Part shown: positions 59,601 to 64,000 of the stretch, one piece after another
How positions within the stretch are numbered: position 1 is the stretch's first letter
How the letters are laid out: each line of letters begins with the position of its first letter
From: CAG-217 sp963642245
GTDB lineage: Bacteria > Bacillota > Clostridia > Oscillospirales > Acutalibacteraceae
DNA: 64,000 nucleotides
Direction: 5' to 3'
NCBI GenBank assembly: GCA_963642245.1
Contig: CAVIFY010000004.1
Location: forward strand, 1 to 64,000
Notes under the pieces: generated by a model
Told to the model about the DNA's origin: nothing
Seen by the model: only the letters and a program-made list of their open reading frames with translations
Database searches by the model: none
Position numbers and translations under genes: made by a program

Positions 59601-61464
59601 TCTTAGCAGCGGACACAGCCTCTACCAGATCGTCAAAGTTCACATACTTGGCGCCGTCCAGTGCTTCATAAGAAGCCAAAATGCTGTTCCAGCTCACATA
59701 GTGGGTGCCGCTGGTGATGTGCAGATCGTGGTTGATCCGCAGAGCGGGAATGGCAGCCTGTACCGCAGCGGTCTGGTCCGCAACGATCTGGGTGTTCTCG
59801 TCATTCTTATCCAGCGCGGAGGCGGGTACGCCGTAGTTCTCCTCGCTGCCCCAAACCTTGGTCTTGGCGTCTGCCACCACATTGGCCAGGTTGGTGTAGC
59901 TCTCATCGGAGAAGTAAGTGGCGTAGGCTTCCAGATCGTTGGCCTTAGTGATAGCGTCTACCAAAGCGGAGGTATCCACCTTGGTGTCCTGCGCTTCCTT
60001 CAGCAGAGCGTCATAAGCAGTCTGCAAGTCGGTAGCGATGGAAGTCACCGTGCCGTTGGGCTTATAGCCGCTCTCCACAGCCATAATGGCGGTGTAAGCA
60101 GCCTCATAAGCGGACTTAAAGTTCGCCCAGCTGTCTGCGGTATAAGAGCCGTTGTCATTACCGGCAGCGTAAGTAGCCTTGGTCAGATCGATCACATTGC
60201 GCAGCTGGTCATAGGAGTCATCGTCTGCGGTCAGCGCATTCTGTGCAGCCGTCAGTGCCGTGCGGGCGTTGTTGATATCCGTTGCGCAGTTGTTCGCAGC
60301 CGTTGCCGTGTCGGAAGCGAAGTCATACTTGGAGCTGTCAGAGGGATTGGCAGAGGCCAAATTGCTGACGGCCACCAGCAGGCTGCGCATATCCGCAGCG
60401 TCATTACAATAGTTTTTAATATTAGAGATGGTGGACTTGGCAGTGGCCAAAGCCTCTTTCACCCCGGCGTAGTTGATCACATAGCCGTAGTTGTGGCCGT
60501 TGTGATTTTCCTGGCTACCGCCGTTATCACCGGCCAGGCACTCGGACGCAGCGATGATCGCCGCACGGTCCTTGTCGTGGTCATAGATGGTGAAGCGGGT
60601 GTCAATGGTGGTCAGCGGGCTGCTGGGAGTGCCGCTGTAAGTCACAAAGCTGGAACCGGTGTTCTGCTTGGTGTTGTTTCGGCCGGCGGAGCCACGAGTC
60701 CAATAAATGGGAGAATCGGAGCCGGAGGCAGCTGCCACAGTGGGAACCACCGTACCGTCGGAAGTCATAAACGGAATGTTGCCACTCTGATCTTTCTTAA
60801 CAGTCCAATCAGCCAAGGTCAGGTCCGTGTTGTTCACGGCAACTGCTGTAATACCACGGGGCTTCGAGTTGCTGTTATTGTTGACAAGATACTCGTTGCG
60901 GTACTCAAAGCTGAACTGAACCGGTGCCCGCAGCGGCGTGGTGCCGTCATACAGGAACACATAATCGTTCATGATGATCTTGAACCACTGCTTGGCGCCG
61001 TCGTCATAGTACCAGGAGCCAACCACATCGTTAGAGAAACGCAGGTTGCCGCCGTAGTACAGCAGACCGTTGGCGTAATCGGAAGCCACGGTGGCACCGC
61101 TGGAATCCGTTACAGTGGTGTAGGTCACATCGGTAGAGAGCACGGACTTCTGCATTTCCGTAGTTGCGGCTGTCAAAGCATCCGCAGCGGTTTGCAGATC
61201 TCTGGACTCGTCGCCGCCATAGACATAAATGTCCCGCAGTTCCTTTGCGGTCATGTACTTGTCATAGGCCGTGGCCATATCCGCATAGATGGTGCCGTCC
61301 ATGGCCTTCTCGTATGCTGCAATGGCAGTGTCCAGAGCATCCAGTTCGTCGCTCTTAGCGCCGAGACCGTTGGTGGCTGCAATGGCAGACAGCGGCAGAG
61401 CCGTGATGACCATTAAAGCAGCCAGAAGCGCTGATAAAAAGCGCTTGCCCTTTCTTGTTTTCAT
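56683..61464 (-). CDS. Large secreted surface protein with FIVAR-like helical repeats and InlB-type beta repeats
   Basis: A 1593-residue protein. The signal peptide MKTRKGKRFLSALLAALM has an AIAA-type cleavage region near residue 30. An N-terminal module and a run of FIVAR-like helical units (about 400-655, with W/F-x-x-F/L-x-x-A/Y-AYxAL patterns) are followed by InlB/Listeria-Bacteroides-type repeats near 1010-1080 (YSYTFTGWDPEI, TYTAQY) and 1310-1370 (YTFSGYDNGAAAGS, TITAQYD). No LPxTG, SLH or dockerin is visible at the C-terminus, so it may be released or held noncovalently. ATG 61464 has AAGGAGGA upstream. Such proteins usually bind glycans or other cells; the ligand is unknown. Confidence 0.85.
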   Translation of the reverse strand: MKTRKGKRFLSALLAALMVITALPLSAIAATNGLGAKSDELDALDTAIAAYEKAMDGTIYADMATAYDKYMTAKELRDIYVYGGDESRDLQTAADALTAATTEMQKSVLSTDVTYTTVTDSSGATVASDYANGLLYYGGNLRFSNDVVGSWYYDDGAKQWFKIIMNDYVFLYDGTTPLRAPVQFSFEYRNEYLVNNNSNSKPRGITAVAVNNTDLTLADWTVKKDQSGNIPFMTSDGTVVPTVAAASGSDSPIYWTRGSAGRNNTKQNTGSSFVTYSGTPSSPLTTIDTRFTIYDHDKDRAAIIAASECLAGDNGGSQENHNGHNYGYVINYAGVKEALATAKSTISNIKNYCNDAADMRSLLVAVSNLASANPSDSSKYDFASDTATAANNCATDINNARTALTAAQNALTADDDSYDQLRNVIDLTKATYAAGNDNGSYTADSWANFKSAYEAAYTAIMAVESGYKPNGTVTSIATDLQTAYDALLKEAQDTKVDTSALVDAITKANDLEAYATYFSDESYTNLANVVADAKTKVWGSEENYGVPASALDKNDENTQIVADQTAAVQAAIPALRINHDLHITSGTHYVSWNSILASYEALDGAKYVNFDDLVEAVSAAKIEMAALDNKDMTTPEQLLADYTAILEKILAAYDALEFSFTELPNGTVATNAEHLIVGSPNSKSASGSMVNTSNISGSVALGFSFPNNAVMIRTSHEATTFNLGDMMLFFGSWRDYDHQLLFFNLNDTVSDPTGELVGRAVAAGQTPSLKDTDIDEYVTKKNIKPGNAIKTTGTTAATWELKDLYAVEVDNKTDAFAVDASGNRINNKSTNVLDIATSEASNSQGTQNVLFVHGKGGSDNYGGNTYAGAYTMTVAKDNASTNLTTTTVPTKKIYTVSANVGAVTRLSYQPMSAWTTLRHDVQSYSVTATVVDIAYLFDLINQCSALTDSNKYTETSWNKFADALRNAKGQMAYTTMTADEILTEAKTRYTTLLRAYNALELNTFTLTFNYKDASGADVSKTIKNVEYGANLKAQADTIDVTDYKQGGYSYTFTGWDPEITDSMLVTGAVTYTAQYSSKMDNADFSALDAAVTKLTTLADKTYAASDLEDVAALIEGLTYYNYDADQRAATMGDKQSEIDAETAKVNAYTITASTLDLSAAEAALAKAQDGKDSDAYDLTAITGFELYKTVTVNGKDIIGIAYKDMNSLNAAIQALLESLQPMTYNVYLNGTLLGTYNYGARIEVNGDGTVGTDDNIETETGSAKYAWYYSYNSVQVTQTTAPKYMTTAPSYGFVVKGNTYLTTEKADSDAANYVVTFVNGINGHVFDVVYTTGSVTMPTAPACAFYTFSGYDNGAAAGSKITVTGDTTITAQYDVTNIATFEIEAGDVSGTFEYNDYITTTDDAADVWVAYYEEGTTNQNGDTANGYRIVAYGSTLTFRACENITIWGMTMDDVLDMCSDPEFGTDVLIDCDSNYASSSTRDGIVKASTKFSMIGSFALPENAQAVEYGMLFTTAADKTLTLENASTDSSIKRLKASKHTGENDNYGQYVVSIKSTSLSGSYDLTYRSYVTYTLNGKTYTVYADKAVSETVQF

Positions 61465-61644
61465 AGGTCTTTTCCTCCTTGTTCTGCAAACGGCAGGCGC
61501 TCCCCCGCACCCTGTGCACCCGCCCGCTCCTCTGACCGAAAACCGGACGGCAGTGTGCCTAAAAAATCGCCGCAGCGCCGCTTGAGAAAGAATTAACAAT
61601 ACAGGTGATAGGCATACTTCTGCCCATACATATATTACAGACTA

Positions 61645-61673
61645 ATAATACCACTTATGGCCCTGCAAGTCAA
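61645..61673 (-). promoter_or_regulatory. Promoter of the surface protein operon
   Basis: Minus strand TTGACT (61668-61673), 17-bp spacer, TATTAT (61645-61650). Confidence 0.7.
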
Positions 61674-62047
61674 GGTAAATCGGCGGTTTTGCAGTCGTAA
61701 AATTTAACAGATTGTTCATATTCTTTTTGTGCATAGTACACAAAGATAATTAAGCGAACAGCGGATTTTGTCTGATAATGGACACGAGTACAATATTGTC
61801 ATACGCTGTCGGAATATATGCTTTTTGGACAGACCGCAACCGGTGATCTGGGCCCCTTCCCCTGCCCTTTTGCCCCGGCCGCGATCACTAAAGCAGCTAT
61901 ATAATAAGGTGCATTATAAATACAAAATAGATACCAGATTATATACGGTGACCTGCGGCTCCGATTATACATTTATGCACGCCAAATCTCTGTTTATGCA
62001 GGATTTTCTTGTAAATTTATACAAATACGGCTGCATATTTCGCTAAT

Positions 62048-62065
62048 TTTTGCATTTTTATACGA
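62048..62065. promoter_or_regulatory. Candidate ArgR-binding site (ARG box)
   Basis: Read on the minus strand, TTCGTATAAAAATGCAAA resembles the Bacillus ARG box (CATGAATAAAAATKCAAK), with the TAAAAATGCAA core matching. It lies 16 bp upstream of the argG -35 box. Confidence 0.55.
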
Positions 62066-62080
62066 ATTTTGCCAAATCGC

Positions 62081-62109
62081 TTGCAATTCTCTGCGGGAGT
62101 TTATATAAT
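62081..62109 (+). promoter_or_regulatory. Promoter of argG
   Basis: TTGCAA (62081-62086), 17-bp spacer, TATAAT (62104-62109). Confidence 0.8.
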
Positions 62110-62142
62110 GAGTACAGTTTTTGAAACAAGGAGCGTGCTATT

Positions 62143-63378
62143 ATGGCAAAAGAAATTAAGAAGGTCGTATTGGCTTACAGCGGCGGCCTGGATACATCCA
62201 TCATCATTCCGTGGCTGAAAGAGCATTACAACAACTGCGAAGTGATCGCCGTGTCCGGCGATGTGGGCCAGGGCACCGAGCTGGACGGCCTGGAAGAAAA
62301 AGCGCTGAAAACCGGCGCCTCCAAGCTGTATGTGCTGGACCTGAAAGAGGACTATGTAAAGAACTACATCTTCCCCTGCTTAAAGGCAGGCGCAGAGTAC
62401 GAGGAATACCTGCTGGGCACCAGCCACGCCCGTCCCTGCATTGCCAAGGGCCTGGCAGAGATCGCCATTAAAGAGGGCGCAGACGCCATCTGCCACGGCT
62501 GCACCGGCAAGGGCAACGACCAGGTGCGTTTTGAGCTGAGCTTAAAGGCGCTGGCACCGGAAATGCAGATCATCGCCCCCTGGCGTGAGTGGGACATTAA
62601 GAGCCGTGAGGAAGAGATCGAGTACGCAGAGGCCCACAACATTCCGCTGAAGATCAACCGGGAGACCAACTACTCCAAGGATAAGAATGTATGGCACCTG
62701 AGCCACGAGGGCCTGGATCTGGAAGACCCGGCCAACGAGCCCCAGTACCTGAAAGACGGTTTCCTGGAGCTGGGCGTTGCGCCGGAGAACGCACCGGACG
62801 AGCCTACTTATATCACCATTCACTTTGAAAAGGGCGAGCCCACCGCCATTGACGGCGTAGAGATGAGCCCCCTGACCCTGGTAGAGAAACTCAACGAACT
62901 GGGCGGCAAGAACGGCATCGGCCTGCTGGATATTGTAGAGAACCGTTTGGTCGGTATGAAGAGCCGCGGCGTGTACGAGACCCCCGGCGGCACCATTCTG
63001 TACAAAGCCCACCAGATGCTGGAGATGATCACGCTGGATCGGGACACTGCCCACTACAAGAAGCTGGTGGCCGAGAAGTATGGCGAACTGGTGTACAACG
63101 GCCTGTGGTTCTCTCCCCTGCGTGAGGCACTGGACGCTTTCGTCAACAAGACCCAGGAGACCGTGACCGGCGATGTAAAGTTGAAGCTGTACAAGGGCAA
63201 TGTAATGAACGCCGGGATCACCTCCCCCTACACCCTGTATGACGAGACCGTAGCCTCCTTTGGCGACGACGGCGGCGCATACAATCAGAAGGACTCCGCC
63301 GGGTTCATCAACCTGTTCGGTCTGCCGCTGAAGGTCAAGGCGCTGCTGGACCAGAAGCGGGAAGCAGATAAAGACTAA
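62143..63378 (+). CDS. argG: Argininosuccinate synthase
   Basis: A 411-residue enzyme joining citrulline and aspartate with ATP in arginine synthesis. The PP-loop AYSGGLDTSIIIPWL is at the start, with TSHARPCIAKGL, HGCTGKGNDQVRFE and WREWDIKSREEE further on. Ribosome site AAGGAG precedes ATG 62143. argH follows 320 bp downstream in the same direction. Confidence 0.98.
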   Translation: MAKEIKKVVLAYSGGLDTSIIIPWLKEHYNNCEVIAVSGDVGQGTELDGLEEKALKTGASKLYVLDLKEDYVKNYIFPCLKAGAEYEEYLLGTSHARPCIAKGLAEIAIKEGADAICHGCTGKGNDQVRFELSLKALAPEMQIIAPWREWDIKSREEEIEYAEAHNIPLKINRETNYSKDKNVWHLSHEGLDLEDPANEPQYLKDGFLELGVAPENAPDEPTYITIHFEKGEPTAIDGVEMSPLTLVEKLNELGGKNGIGLLDIVENRLVGMKSRGVYETPGGTILYKAHQMLEMITLDRDTAHYKKLVAEKYGELVYNGLWFSPLREALDAFVNKTQETVTGDVKLKLYKGNVMNAGITSPYTLYDETVASFGDDGGAYNQKDSAGFINLFGLPLKVKALLDQKREADKD

Positions 63379-63698
63379 TTATTCAAGAGCCTATCATAAC
63401 AAGGGCGCACGGGCCCACCGTGCGCCCGCAGACTGTCGATAAAGTGGCTAAACCGCGCCGTGTAAAAATATAAACAGATAATTCGTAGGGCTGGGGCTTG
63501 CTCCAGCCGAAGTTTTTTCTTAATCATTTGCATTCTAAAAAAAGTGGCTTAAACATCCAGTTCAAGCCACTTTTGGCGCTTTTCGTCTTTTGCTCGGGAG
63601 CAGTACCTATGTACGGCACCCACTCGCAAAATACGAAATTCATCTCACTTTCTCTCGGTCTGCCCGCACACATTGCATTTTACAGAAAGCAGGAGATT
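63379..63698 (+). other. argG-argH intergenic region with three hairpins
   Basis: No gene is seen. Hairpin 1 (63403-63427) is GGGCGCACGG/CCGTGCGCCC with no T run. Hairpin 2 is palindromic repeat copy 2 (63484-63509), followed by GAAGTTTTTTCTT, so it can terminate. Hairpin 3 has 11-bp perfect arms AAAAGTGGCTT (63540-63550) and AAGCCACTTTT (63564-63574). I find no convincing argH promoter. Confidence 0.65.
63484..63509 (+). repeat. Intergenic palindromic repeat, copy 2
   Basis: CGTAGGGC then TGGGGCTTGCTCCA then GCCG forms the same 9-bp stem as copy 1 at 43459-43484. The two copies differ only at one paired position (G-C against T-A). Confidence 0.75.
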
Positions 63699-64000
63699 AT
63701 GGCACAATTATGGAAAGGCCGGTTCAAAAAAGAACTGGCAAAAGAGACCAACGACTTTAACGCCTCCATCCACTTTGACAGCCGCATGTACAAAGAGGAC
63801 ATTACCGGCAGCATGGCCCACGCCACCATGCTGGGGGCCTGCGGGATCATTGAAAAGAGCGAAAGCGAAAAGATCGTGCAGGGGCTCAGCGAAATTTTGG
63901 CGGATATTGAAAGCGGCAAGCTGGCCATCGACCCGGGCGCAGAGGACATTCACACCTTTGTTGAGGGCGAACTGACCGCCCGACTGGGCCAAACCGGCAA
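63699..64000 (+). CDS. argH: Argininosuccinate lyase, 3' partial
   Basis: The first about 100 residues are present: MAQLWKGRFKKELAKETNDF, then FNASIHFDSRMYKEDITGSMAHA and DIHTFVEGELTARLG, all standard for ArgH. AGGAG lies 3 bases before ATG 63699. The frame runs off the window with no stop. It cleaves argininosuccinate to arginine and fumarate, the step after ArgG. Confidence 0.95.
   Translation, partial: MAQLWKGRFKKELAKETNDFNASIHFDSRMYKEDITGSMAHATMLGACGIIEKSESEKIVQGLSEILADIESGKLAIDPGAEDIHTFVEGELTARLGQTG

Larger units (their letters stand above)
61465..62142. other. 678-bp divergent intergenic region between the surface protein and argG
   Basis: AT-rich compared with its neighbours, with no credible gene. 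It holds the leftward promoter (61645-61673) with a leader of about 175 bases, an inverted repeat TTTGTG-CATAGTA-CACAAA (61726-61744) that could be an operator, and the argG control region at its right end. The stretch 61800-62000 is unassigned. Confidence 0.7.

Noticed and set aside
57826..61416. A 1196-codon open frame on the plus strand, opposite the surface protein gene
   Set aside because: It is the antisense shadow of a gene with strong codon bias. The translation is Val/Gly/His/Ser-rich with no family resemblance, and it has no ribosome site or promoter of its own.
61465..61599. 45-codon N-terminal extension of the surface protein frame
   Set aside because: The extension begins at a non-ATG codon, has no ribosome site, and would bury the clear signal peptide that starts at 61464 behind AAGGAGGA.
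63579..63640. T-box-like segment (GGGAGCAGTACC) ahead of argH
   Set aside because: It lacks the conserved T-box element, specifier stem and downstream terminator/antiterminator pair.
1..64000. CRISPR arrays, rRNA genes, insertion sequences and replication origins
   Set aside because: No regularly spaced repeat-spacer units, rRNA signatures, transposase genes or DnaA-box clusters were seen; the only tandem repeat is the 33-bp set at 1833.

Overview
The window looks like a chromosomal segment of a gut-type Clostridia (Firmicutes), probably Oscillospirales/Ruminococcaceae-like. The grounds are sepF and divIVA, the miaB-ymcA-mutS-mutL synteny, lspA, PadR control, AGGAGG-type ribosome sites, a GC-rich coding bias, and many sigma-A promoters with TTGACA-like and TATAAT-like boxes 17 bp apart. 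Genus-level assignment is not supported from sequence alone.

Layout. 1-1978 is the end of an integrated element: a truncated MNT-HEPN fusion gene (type VII toxin-antitoxin-like) and a tyrosine integrase next to tRNA-Ser(GGA). 2.1-12.2 kb, minus strand, is a nitrogen assimilation region: glnA behind a leader terminator, an ammonium transporter fused to a P-II domain, a five-gene split (archaeal-type) glutamate synthase operon with ferredoxin and FAD subunits, and purF. 12.4-18.9 kb holds surface and envelope genes (CapA-like, GtrA-like, a tail-anchored phosphoesterase, a large glycosidase). 18.9-21.3 kb, plus strand, is a capsule regulatory trio (cpsC-cpsD-cpsB). 21.3-38.6 kb, minus strand, is housekeeping: miaB-ymcA-mutS-mutL-miaA-HlyD-like-yggS-sepF-divIVA-ileS-lspA-rluD-HAD-nfo.

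38.7-41.2 kb, plus strand, has malQ and a cysteine-rich protein whose ribosome site lies inside a long hairpin. 41.3-43.4 kb is a PadR-controlled membrane gene set with paired operators. 43.5-47.5 kb has pcrA and the beta and gamma subunits of a sodium-pump decarboxylase. 47.7 kb holds an isolated transcription unit for a 44-residue membrane microprotein. 47.9-56.4 kb, minus strand, is tyrA-aroB-aroA-aroC-pheA followed by a VTT membrane protein, galK and a lipid kinase. 56.5-61.5 kb encodes a 1593-residue secreted surface protein followed by a 47-residue peptide gene. 62.1-64.0 kb, plus strand, is argG and the start of argH.

Functional threads: glnA, the transporter, GOGAT, purF, argG and argH form a nitrogen capture and distribution theme; the aromatic operon feeds Phe and Tyr synthesis. 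The most unusual items are the single-chain MNT-HEPN protein, the glnA leader terminator whose loop is complementary to a downstream leader segment, the ribosome-site-sequestering hairpin, the two small-protein genes, and a palindromic repeat pair that differs by one compensatory base pair.
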